From positions 1 through 7,956 of the forward strand of contig JAZLIL010000089.1 in the NCBI GenBank assembly GCA_045617405.1: a stretch of 7,956 nucleotides of DNA, in the 5' to 3' direction. This document shows, piece by piece, positions 1 to 6,042 of the stretch. Position 1 is the first letter of the stretch; each line of letters starts with the position of its first letter. Below the pieces are notes generated by a model. The model made no database searches. It saw nothing but the letters and a program-made list of their open reading frames with translations, and had not been told where the DNA came from. The position numbers were made by a program, and so were the translations under genes. This stretch comes from JAZLIL01 sp045617405 (GTDB lineage: Bacteria > Bacillota > Clostridia > Lachnospirales > Lachnospiraceae).

Positions 1-580
1 GAGCACCTTCCCCGGAGACCTCCTCCGTGTTGGAGCTGCAAAGCCAGACATCCTGAGGCGGCTCGCAGCCTTCGGCGAGCAGCTCCTCCACAGCCTGGAA
101 AAATGCCATGACCGAGCACTTTGTATCGCCGCTTCCGCGTCCCCAGACCTTTCCGTCCGCAATGTCGCCGCTAAACGGCTCGTGAAGCCATTCGCCCTCT
201 GCCGGAACTACATCCTGATGCCCCATCAGGACAATCGGCTTGTCGTGATTCTTTCCGGTCCACTTAAGCAAAAGGCTTCCGTCAATCTCTTCTTTTTCAA
301 GCTTTTCATGTGCCAGGGGAAAAAGCTCTTCGAGCACCCTGTGAAACCCGAGAAATTTCTCGCGCTGAATCTCGCCTGTCACGCTCACGGTTTCGCAGCG
401 GATCATCCGGGAGAGCTTCCCGGCATAAAGCTGCTCGCGCTCGGGGTCGCCGGCAGGCTCATAGGAAGAAAACTTCCGGGGCGTCAGAAGAGTTTTCGCA
501 ACAGCGACGGCAACCGGCGCCACCACAGCACCTCCGATAATTCCGGCAATCAAGGCCTTTTTCTTCTTTCTGTCAGTCAT
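1..580 (-). CDS. M20-family metallopeptidase, membrane-anchored (partial, C-terminus beyond left edge)
   Basis: Reading the minus strand from the ATG at 580 gives 193 residues that stay open to the window edge. M20 peptidases are di-zinc enzymes that cleave peptide or acyl-amino-acid bonds. The family motifs are all visible: GHQDVVP at residues 120-126 (zinc-ligand His121 and Asp123), GRGSGDTK at 147-154 (bridging Asp152), and the acidic pair Glu186-Glu187 followed by VSGEGA, where the first Glu is the general base. The order and spacing resemble the long PM20D1/Cps1-like members. Residues 4-8 are basic and about 9-30 are hydrophobic, so the protein is probably held by an N-terminal membrane helix; I see no lipobox Cys. 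The start is supported by TTGGAGGA about 10 bases upstream. No clear promoter precedes it, so it may be read through from the LRR/transglutaminase-like gene. The family call is firm; the substrate is unknown. Confidence 0.9.
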   Translation of the reverse strand, partial: MTDRKKKKALIAGIIGGAVVAPVAVAVAKTLLTPRKFSSYEPAGDPEREQLYAGKLSRMIRCETVSVTGEIQREKFLGFHRVLEELFPLAHEKLEKEEIDGSLLLKWTGKNHDKPIVLMGHQDVVPAEGEWLHEPFSGDIADGKVWGRGSGDTKCSVMAFFQAVEELLAEGCEPPQDVWLCSSNTEEVSGEGA

Positions 581-660
581 ATAAGGTTCCTCCAAATACA
601 CTGAATACACGGATCCTCAGGAAGCACTTCTCAAGCTTCCGCGATACTCCGTGCCGTCAT

Positions 661-753
661 CTTGCTGCGGATTGAATTCCGTTACCGCGCCCACCGTCGC
701 AGTGTCCAAAACACCTGTCATGTACCACTTACTGCGGATCAAACTCCGTTACC
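661..753 (-). repeat. Duplicated 3' gene end (two 26-base copies, 661-686 and 728-753)
   Basis: The last codons of the LRR/transglutaminase-like gene (728-753, encoding VTEFDPQ-stop) recur 67 bases downstream at 661-686, where they would read VTEFNPQQ. The copies match at 22 of 26 bases. Two of the four differences are synonymous, one changes D to N and one turns the stop codon TAA into CAA. The downstream copy is in a different frame from the intact gene. The pattern suggests the relic of a deleted tandem paralogue rather than chance, but the match is short. Confidence 0.5.
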
Positions 754-2645
754 TGCTCGTGTCCGTTCGAGTAGCGCACGACGGACTTATAGCGGTAGTT
801 GCGGCGGTTGGCGTCGAGATGCCAGTAGTCGACTATCAGGGCGCCGTCAATCATCTGATGCTTCTCCTTGAGAAGACCGTTTTCGTTCAGCTCAAGAGTG
901 TAGTTGTTCGCATCCGTGTAGCTGAACTTGCGTGTGAGGCGTCCGTTGCTGTCGTACTCCTCCTCGTAGCGCTTCCCGTCGAAGTACTCACGGAAAATTC
1001 CGGTCCGGCGATGCGAGGTGTCGAAAGTAAGCTTCTCCCACTTCATCTCGGTCTTATGCGAGTCGGGGAAATTGTACTCGATGGTCGTCTCCTGAATTGT
1101 GCCGTCCGGCGTGCCCTCGACGATCGTAGTTTTCCAGATGCCGAACACATCCACCTGCTTCAGATACTTGTGCAGGATGTACCCGCCCGAAGTGTACTCC
1201 GTCGACTCGTCAACCGATGACATGTCGGCATTCCTCGTCGTCTCGGAAATCTTCCGCCTCTTCGAATCGTAGCGGATGTCCGTAACGCTCCTGTCGACGC
1301 GCCTCGTGACGGTTCTGATCAAATTGTTCGAGCTGTCGTAAACGTTTACGGTTATCGTTCCGCCCGCATCCTTCACGGCGTCAATCCTGTTTCCTGAATG
1401 AAGCTCCTCTCCGGTCAGGTAGCCAACCGTGTCAAAATCGGTGGGATTCTCGTACTGCGTGAACTCGCGAAGCTTAACGTCGCTCTCGATACAGTTCGTG
1501 TATTTTATATAAAGATCGTCCGAAATCGTGATTCCCTGCGCGCCTGCCTTCTTTGACGTCAGCACGTAGCCGTCGATGCGCCCGCCGGGTCCGTAGGCAT
1601 AGGCAACATCATAGCTCGTCGTGTCGATGACGCGTGTGTCGGCTGTTGCGGTTGCCGAATGGTAAAACTGCTGTTCATATAAACTGCCTTCGCACTTGAA
1701 CGGCGGAGCCCAGCTCACCTGCCCGTAGCCGAGACCTGTCGTGGAGCGCAGGAAATAGCGGTGCGACAGCTCGCCGCGGTCGAAATCGCCATACCCCTTG
1801 AGATCGAGGGCTTTCGCGAGATTGCTGCTCGGATCGTCGGCTGTCAGATCGACGTGATACCAGCACCCGTCATCCATCTTTACGATGTTCCAGGCGTGGC
1901 CGATGCTGCTGCTCATGACGACAAGGCACGGGATACCGCAGTGGTTCATGATTGCCTTGAAGGTGTCGGCATAGGCGTAGTCGCTCGCCACGTGTCCGGA
2001 AAGCACCGTCATATACGTCGTCATTCCGGTGTTCAGCTGCTCGCGGAAGCGGTATGCGGAAAGCTTCGTGTTCATGATCAGCCAGTCATGCGCCTTGCGG
2101 ACCTTGTCGCAGGTGAGGTCACTGTTTCCAATTCCCATCGCCGACGCGTAGGACGCAATCAGCTCGGGGTAAGGCACCTCGTCAAGCCCGAGACTTGGAT
2201 CGTCCTCGGGGCTCACAACCTTTGGTTCCGGCTTCGGCGTTCCGTCGGCATTGAGCTTCGGGCATCCGATGAAAACCTCTGCGCCAAGCTTTACCTTTTC
2301 AGGCATATCAACAGCTTTCAGGGCATCACACTCCCTGAAAGCATGTGTCTTTATCGTTTTAAGCGTCGAGGGCAACCTGACACTTTCAAGCGTCGAAAGG
2401 CCGGCAAATGCCCCCGCATTGATGACCACAACACCCTCGGGAACCGTGACATCCGCCTCCGTTCCCTTGTACTTTTTCAGCAAATAGCCCTTTTTGCTCT
2501 TTTTCCACTTCAGATTCATGCCCTGCGCTTTATATGCCGAGACATCGATTGAACCCTTTTTCACAGCCGCACTTACGGTGTCAAAGGGTCCAAGCACCAC
2601 AAGCACCGCAAGAATAATCAAAAATAATGCACATCGTTTCTTCAT
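729..2645 (-). CDS. Secreted LRR (BspA-type) / transglutaminase-like surface protein, apparent catalytic Cys loss
   Basis: This 638-residue protein starts with a Sec signal peptide (MKKR, hydrophobic core to about residue 20, likely cleavage after VSA at 26). Residues about 60-130 form BspA-type (LRR_5) leucine-rich repeats with the pattern VPEGV..I...AF.G...L..V.LP..L..I...AF. A transglutaminase-like domain spans about 175-300: GHAWN (His250) and WYHVDLTADD (Asp266) fit the catalytic His and Asp, and GIPC at 237-240 fits the conserved helix end. Where the family has its Cys (VCxGYA) this protein has VASDYAYAD at 219-227, so the nucleophile seems to be missing. Residues about 430-638 are rich in Tyr, Asp and Gly (YDSNGRLTRKFSY), like YD/RHS or MORN-type beta repeats. 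The start has GGGAG 8 bases upstream. It is probably an exported surface-binding protein; no function is proven. Confidence 0.82.
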   Translation of the reverse strand: MKKRCALFLIILAVLVVLGPFDTVSAAVKKGSIDVSAYKAQGMNLKWKKSKKGYLLKKYKGTEADVTVPEGVVVINAGAFAGLSTLESVRLPSTLKTIKTHAFRECDALKAVDMPEKVKLGAEVFIGCPKLNADGTPKPEPKVVSPEDDPSLGLDEVPYPELIASYASAMGIGNSDLTCDKVRKAHDWLIMNTKLSAYRFREQLNTGMTTYMTVLSGHVASDYAYADTFKAIMNHCGIPCLVVMSSSIGHAWNIVKMDDGCWYHVDLTADDPSSNLAKALDLKGYGDFDRGELSHRYFLRSTTGLGYGQVSWAPPFKCEGSLYEQQFYHSATATADTRVIDTTSYDVAYAYGPGGRIDGYVLTSKKAGAQGITISDDLYIKYTNCIESDVKLREFTQYENPTDFDTVGYLTGEELHSGNRIDAVKDAGGTITVNVYDSSNNLIRTVTRRVDRSVTDIRYDSKRRKISETTRNADMSSVDESTEYTSGGYILHKYLKQVDVFGIWKTTIVEGTPDGTIQETTIEYNFPDSHKTEMKWEKLTFDTSHRRTGIFREYFDGKRYEEEYDSNGRLTRKFSYTDANNYTLELNENGLLKEKHQMIDGALIVDYWHLDANRRNYRYKSVVRYSNGHEQVTEFDPQ

Positions 2646-2683
2646 TGATTCTCTCCCTATCCTTCTTATGTGAACCCCACATG

Positions 2684-2711
2684 ACTAAAATCACGAGAAT
2701 GCGGCGGTCAA
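2684..2711 (-). promoter_or_regulatory. Candidate sigma-A promoter for the LRR/transglutaminase-like gene
   Basis: On the minus strand TTGACC (2711-2706) and TTTAGT (2689-2684) are separated by 16 bases. They match the -35 consensus at 5 of 6 and the -10 at 4 of 6 positions. The predicted start would leave a leader of about 30 bases before the ATG at 2645. It is plausible but not strong. Confidence 0.4.
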
Positions 2712-2780
2712 GTTGTTCAAAATGCTTCCCGCTGCAGGTCTGTTGTGACAATCAGACAGTGGGTTTTCCTGTACTTTTTT

Positions 2781-2807
2781 AAAGCTGCCTCAAGATCAGG
2801 CAGCCTT
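2781..2807 (-). terminator. Strong hairpin, possible terminator after rmlA or leader hairpin
   Basis: GCTGCCT at 2784-2790 and AGGCAGC at 2798-2804 form a perfect 7-base-pair stem with a 7-base loop; flanking A/T pairs can extend it. It lies about 130 bases after the rmlA stop and about 140 bases before the next gene. On the minus strand only TTT, then A residues, follow the stem; on the plus strand CTTTGCTTTCT follows. The poly-T tail expected of an efficient minus-strand terminator is therefore weak. The hairpin is certain; its role is not. Confidence 0.4.
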
Positions 2808-2852
2808 TGCTTTCTACAATCTCAGGATTTCTCCGTTCTCCTTGTACCGGAT

Positions 2853-2865
2853 GGCCGATTCGGCC
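2853..2865. repeat. Short perfect inverted repeat
   Basis: GGCCGA and TCGGCC are mirrored around a single T, giving a 13-base dyad. It could be a small hairpin or an operator-like site. No T-run follows on either strand, so it is not a terminator by itself. Confidence 0.35.
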
Positions 2866-2930
2866 TATGAAAAACGCTGTCTGCATACTCCCGCAAAAAT
2901 GGCGATGACGTCATTCGCACAGGCCGGCTT

Positions 2931-3818
2931 TTAGTATCTTACTCTTCCCTCTGCGACGGATTTCAGGTGAGCGCCGTAGGGTGACTTGCCGTACTTTGCT
3001 GCGGAAGCCAATAGTACGTCGCGGTCAATCCAACCGTTCAGGAAAGCAATCTCTTCCGGGGCGCTGATGACGATGCCCTGGCGGTTCTGAATCATCCTGA
3101 CGAAATCGCACGCCTCGGCAAGACTGTCCATGGTCCCTGCATCGAGCCATGCAAAGCCGCGCCCAAGAAGCTGCACATTAAGAAGACCTGCATCAAGATA
3201 CATCCCGTTAAGTGTCGTAATCTCAAGCTCTCCGCGTGCCGAAGGCGTAATCTCATTCGCCCTCTTTGAAACACCCGCGGGATAGAAATAGAGCCCGGTC
3301 ACGGCGTAGCTGCTCTTCGGTTCGGAAGGCTTCTCCTCAATCGATACAACCCGCCCGCTCTCATCAAACCCGACAACGCCGAAGCGTTCGGGATCGGGTA
3401 CGTAGCAGCCGAACACCGTTGACCTGCCGTTCTTCTCGGCATCATCAACCGCCGCCTGAAGAATCGGCCTGAAGCCGTTGCCGTAGAAGATGTTGTCTCC
3501 AAGAACCATGGCGCATGCATCGCCGCCGATGAACTCTTCGCCAAGGACGAACGCCTGCGCAAGCCCGTCAGGCGAGGGCTGGACTTTATATGAAAGGCTG
3601 ATGCCAAACCGGGAACCGTCACCGAGCAGCCTCTCGAAATTCGGGAGGTCTGCGGGAGTCGAGATAATCAGGATTTCGCGGATACCTGCAAGCATCAGGG
3701 TGCTCAGGGGGTAGAAAATCATCGGCTTGTCGTAGACGGGCAAAAGCTGCTTCGATGTCACCATCGTCAGCGGATAAAGCCTTGTGCCGGCCCCACCGGC
3801 AAGAATGATACCTTTCAC
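2931..3818 (-). CDS. rmlA: Glucose-1-phosphate thymidylyltransferase
   Basis: RmlA (RfbA) joins dTTP and glucose-1-phosphate to give dTDP-glucose and pyrophosphate, the first step towards dTDP-L-rhamnose and related sugars; it acts in the cytosol. The 295-residue length is normal for the family. Seen in the sequence: the nucleotidyltransferase signature LAGGAGTRLYP at 6-16, SKQLLPVYDKPM at 22-33 with Lys23, GLAQAF at 85-90, LGDN at 106-109 with metal-binding Asp108, EEKP at 161-164, SARGELEIT at 193-201 and WLDAGT at 224-229 with the second metal Asp226. The start codon is GTG at 3818, supported by AAAGGAG six bases upstream. The gene follows the O-antigen ligase-type gene and a tandem repeat, with no promoter in between, so the two are probably co-transcribed. 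rmlB, rmlC and rmlD are not in this window. Confidence 0.95.
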   Translation of the reverse strand: MKGIILAGGAGTRLYPLTMVTSKQLLPVYDKPMIFYPLSTLMLAGIREILIISTPADLPNFERLLGDGSRFGISLSYKVQPSPDGLAQAFVLGEEFIGGDACAMVLGDNIFYGNGFRPILQAAVDDAEKNGRSTVFGCYVPDPERFGVVGFDESGRVVSIEEKPSEPKSSYAVTGLYFYPAGVSKRANEITPSARGELEITTLNGMYLDAGLLNVQLLGRGFAWLDAGTMDSLAEACDFVRMIQNRQGIVISAPEEIAFLNGWIDRDVLLASAAKYGKSPYGAHLKSVAEGRVRY

Positions 3819-3830
3819 GAAAAACTCCTT

Positions 3831-4001
3831 TCTCTCACGCGCGATTTACCGGGAATGCCTCCTTCAGCTTTTCTCTCACGCGCAATTCACCGGAAATGCC
3901 TCTTCAGCTTTTCTCTCATGCGCAATTCACCGGAAATGCCTCTTCAGCTTTTCTCTCATGCGCAATTCACCGGAAATGCCTCTTCTGCTTTTCTCTCACG
4001 C
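3831..4001 (-). repeat. Tandem 40-base repeat, four full units plus a partial fifth
   Basis: The units are 3831-3871 (41 bases, most diverged), 3872-3911, 3912-3951 and 3952-3991, with the first 10 bases of a fifth at 3992-4001. Units 2 and 3, and units 3 and 4, each differ at one base; unit 1 has three changes and one inserted base. The array fills the gap between the ligase-type gene and rmlA, reaching from the last codons of the former almost to the ribosome binding site of the latter. On the minus strand each unit holds the imperfect dyad GCAtTTC-CGGT-GAAtTGC. Because the unit is not a multiple of three, it is not an in-frame protein repeat. There are no spacers, so it is not CRISPR. Near identity suggests recent expansion. 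Confidence 0.95.
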
Positions 4002-5852
4002 TTTGGCCTGCTTCTTTTCCTTTGCTGAATTATCCTTCAGAACAGGCACGTTTGCGCGGCACATTCTGTTCACGGCGAGTCCGATGCCGATGAGTGCCCA
4101 GAAAACCGGTGCAACAGCAATTGTTGAGTCGTTTATTAGCCCGACTGTCATGTAACCGAAGCAGCCGGCAAAGATACCGAGACCAAGGTAATACGTCAGC
4201 GACTTGTCCTTCGACTTTACGTAGGTTTTGAAGCTGTCAATCAGGTAAATCAGGAAGAACGCGATCACACACAGAAGCGAGGGAACACCGGTCTGGGTTC
4301 CGACCTGAAGGTAAAGGTTGTGCGGCTTCGTGATGAGCGTTGCAACGTAACCTGCCTGATTGAGCCCGACGTAGTCAAGGTTCGGGAACGCGATGATAAA
4401 GGTGTCGGGACCGCTTCCTAAGAAGAAGTACTTCTTCAAAAGAGGTATGGTCCTCGACCAGATGTAGCCGCGATTCGAAGCAAAATTGATGTAATCGGTG
4501 AACACAGCCGACGGCGCATTGTCCATCTTTACAAACTTTCCGTAGGACGACACGTAGTAATAGGTGTCATCAAAGCGGGCGAAGTTCCAGGGCATACCGT
4601 CGATGCTCATCTGGAAACCGTACCTGCCGTCAGGAAGAGTAGTCGGGACAAACGTAAAGTTCGGGAACCTCTCGTCGACGCATCTGTAATAAACTCCGTC
4701 CTCATCAACCTGAAACTCAACGGCATTTCCGTCTCCATCGTGCGCATCAAAGAAAGCGGTGTCATCCTCAAAGGAAGGATCAAACGTTACAAGAAGTTCA
4801 TTGTTATCGTAAATAAAATCCACACAGTCATCCCGGGTCTCGATTGCGGAAAGTCTCAGCACTCTCTTCACCGGCTTGAAAGCGCCCTTGAACCTGGCCG
4901 TGATAGCTCCGTTAACCGCCTTGTCACCTGCAAAGAACGCTCCGACCAGCAACACAGCCGTCACCACAACGGGAATCCAGTTCCTGAAAATCCGCTTGTT
5001 GAGCGTAATCAGAAGAATAACAACAGAGGCAACGATACCGATTATACCGCCTCTTGACTGGGAACCGAAGAGAACGAAAAGAAGCATTGCCGCTGTGAGG
5101 CCATAGTAAATCTTAATGGCGGGACGCTTTTCATATGCCGTTAGGAGAAGGTAAACGGGGAAGAGAAGCGACGAGTAGGAGCCGACATAGTTCGGGTTGT
5201 AGAGGCTCATGTAGACACGGCCGATCTCGAAATTGAAGGTAATCGAATCGCGGTTGTACGTGCCCGGGAGCATCAGCATCTTGCCGAACGTCGTGCGGTA
5301 GAAGTCGGCCTCGAAGGGCAGGTAGGGATTCAGGAACTGGAAGAATCCGATCAGAAGCATAATCGAGATACCAATAGAAATGAACGGGATGAGGTTTTTC
5401 AGGTCGTCCTCGGTGTTGATCACGAGGTACGCGTAGTAGGCGCAGACGACGTAGCCGACCAGGCACCAGAGTGACTCAAACTGCTCATAGATTCCGTGTG
5501 TGGCGAAGTAACCGTACTCAGAGCAGATTGCCGACACAATGGAAAGAAGACCGTACCCGAAGAGCGGCAGGAAGATCTTTGAAAACTTGAGCTTCTTCCC
5601 CTCCACGGAAAGCTTCAAAAGGACAAGCACCAGCATAATCGCAGAAATGACCGTGAACCAGATCATCTTGAAGTACAGGAAAAAGTCGGCGCTGTAGGGA
5701 TCGTCGTTATAGAAATCAAACGAAGTGAGATTGTTCTCGGAGATCTTAATATAAACAATGAGCGGAATCACCGCGATTGCGATAATCAGCGGAATGACCC
5801 GCCAGTTGAATTTGCTTTTCTTTACCGAATAGGATGCTTTTTTGCCAGACAT
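3996..5852 (-). CDS. O-antigen ligase / Wzy-type polymerase family membrane protein with large extracytoplasmic insertion
   Basis: The product has 618 residues from the chosen ATG and about 12 hydrophobic segments, so it is a polytopic membrane protein. Family hallmarks (O-antigen ligase, PF04932-like) are SLYNPNYVGSY near 216-226, GSQSRGG at 263-269, NRGYIWSRT at 460-468, GSGPDTF at 479-485 and KPHNLYLQ at 509-516, whose His511 sits in the conserved catalytic loop. Such proteins polymerise glycan repeats or transfer glycan to an acceptor outside the membrane. Between GSQSRGG and NRGYIWSRT lies an unusually long hydrophilic stretch (about 330-455), rich in Asp, Phe and Tyr and probably a beta-rich extracellular domain. 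The tail is Lys-rich. The frame extends upstream to a TTG at 5870, but only the ATG at 5852 has a proper ribosome binding site. rmlA follows, which supports a role in surface polysaccharide. Whether it is a ligase or a polymerase cannot be decided here. Confidence 0.85.
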   Translation of the reverse strand: MSGKKASYSVKKSKFNWRVIPLIIAIAVIPLIVYIKISENNLTSFDFYNDDPYSADFFLYFKMIWFTVISAIMLVLVLLKLSVEGKKLKFSKIFLPLFGYGLLSIVSAICSEYGYFATHGIYEQFESLWCLVGYVVCAYYAYLVINTEDDLKNLIPFISIGISIMLLIGFFQFLNPYLPFEADFYRTTFGKMLMLPGTYNRDSITFNFEIGRVYMSLYNPNYVGSYSSLLFPVYLLLTAYEKRPAIKIYYGLTAAMLLFVLFGSQSRGGIIGIVASVVILLITLNKRIFRNWIPVVVTAVLLVGAFFAGDKAVNGAITARFKGAFKPVKRVLRLSAIETRDDCVDFIYDNNELLVTFDPSFEDDTAFFDAHDGDGNAVEFQVDEDGVYYRCVDERFPNFTFVPTTLPDGRYGFQMSIDGMPWNFARFDDTYYYVSSYGKFVKMDNAPSAVFTDYINFASNRGYIWSRTIPLLKKYFFLGSGPDTFIIAFPNLDYVGLNQAGYVATLITKPHNLYLQVGTQTGVPSLLCVIAFFLIYLIDSFKTYVKSKDKSLTYYLGLGIFAGCFGYMTVGLINDSTIAVAPVFWALIGIGLAVNRMCRANVPVLKDNSAKEKKQAKA

Positions 5853-5858
5853 AACAAA

Positions 5859-5863
5859 CCTCA
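5859..5863 (-). promoter_or_regulatory. Ribosome binding site that fixes the ligase-family start
   Basis: TGAGG on the minus strand lies six bases before the ATG at 5852. The in-frame alternatives, TTG at 5870 and ATG at 5864, have no purine-rich site at a suitable distance. The product should therefore begin MSGKKASYS. Confidence 0.65.
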
Positions 5864-5887
5864 TTACCAATAGTAGTTAATAAGTTC

Positions 5888-5915
5888 ATTATAGTAAATT
5901 TCGGAGCAATAGCAA
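5888..5915 (-). promoter_or_regulatory. Sigma-A-type promoter for the glycan genes
   Basis: A perfect -10 box TATAAT (5893-5888) is preceded by TTGCTA (5915-5910) with a 16-base spacer. Transcription would begin near 5880, leaving about 30 bases of leader before the ATG at 5852. The AT-rich promoter stands next to a very GC-rich block. It would drive the ligase-family gene and probably rmlA through the tandem repeat. Confidence 0.7.
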
Positions 5916-5940
5916 GAGGAAATAGCGAGGCAGGTGAGTG

Positions 5941-6042
5941 GTTGCGACGTTGCGGCCGGCCTGCGGGCAGGTCCGAGTCCCCCGCCCAAGGGTCCGCCGG
6001 CAAACCCGGGAGCCCGCCTGCGCCCAGCACGGCCCGCCAAGG
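5941..6042. other. GC-rich intergenic island of unknown role
   Basis: Positions 5941-6040 contain 78 G or C out of 100, far above the genes on either side. The block starts immediately after the importer stop codon. It contains the palindromes GGCCGGCC (5954-5961) and CCCGGG, the hairpin CCTG-CGGG-CAGG (5960-5971), repeated GCCCGCC words and a direct repeat GTTGCGAC/GTTGCGGC near 5941. There is no T-run to make it an intrinsic terminator. Short open frames cross it on both strands, as expected from high GC, and none has a ribosome binding site. Confidence 0.55.

Larger units (their letters stand above)
2646..2930. other. Intergenic region between rmlA and the LRR gene, no convincing gene
   Basis: This stretch of 285 bases holds the hairpin at 2784-2804, the inverted repeat at 2853-2865, the 8-base palindrome TGACGTCA at 2906-2913 and the promoter candidate at 2684-2711. 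On the minus strand there is an open 35-codon frame from the ATG at 2886 to the TAA at 2779. It overlaps, in another frame, a stop-free stretch that reads on to about 2710 (with peptides such as KKYRKTHCLIV). Neither has a well-spaced ribosome binding site, so I do not call them genes. They could be the remains of a coding sequence or part of a dispersed repeat. Confidence 0.5.

Noticed and set aside
182..604. Plus-strand open frame of 140 codons
   Set aside because: It is antisense to the M20 peptidase, whose catalytic motifs are clear on the minus strand.
620..640. Hairpin GGAAGC/GCTTCC with a 9-base loop as a terminator before the M20 gene
   Set aside because: The stem is only six base pairs, the loop is long and no T-run follows on the minus strand.
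617..721. A 34-codon minus-strand gene starting at 721
   Set aside because: It has no ribosome binding site and is better explained as the relic of a duplicated gene end.
1761..2552. Plus-strand open frame of 263 codons
   Set aside because: It lies wholly antisense to the LRR/transglutaminase-like gene, which has a signal peptide, a ribosome binding site and family motifs.
2774..2784. Slippery sequence TTTAAAAAAG joining the two short frames in the intergenic region
   Set aside because: The upstream frame reaches its TAA before a slippery codon pair could be read in the right phase.
2906..2913. TGACGTCA palindrome as an operator
   Set aside because: A single 8-base palindrome can occur by chance and it lies far from any promoter I can support.
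3831..4001. CRISPR array
   Set aside because: The units are contiguous with no unique spacers, and no cas gene is near.
3784..4155. Plus-strand open frame of 123 codons across the tandem repeat, with a second overlapping one at 3896-4093
   Set aside because: It reads the same 40-base repeat in successive frames and then the antisense of the ligase-family gene; no ribosome binding site or recognisable domain.
5853..5870. Upstream TTG (5870) or ATG (5864) as the start of the ligase-family gene
   Set aside because: Neither has a ribosome binding site at a usable distance, whereas the ATG at 5852 has TGAGG six bases upstream.
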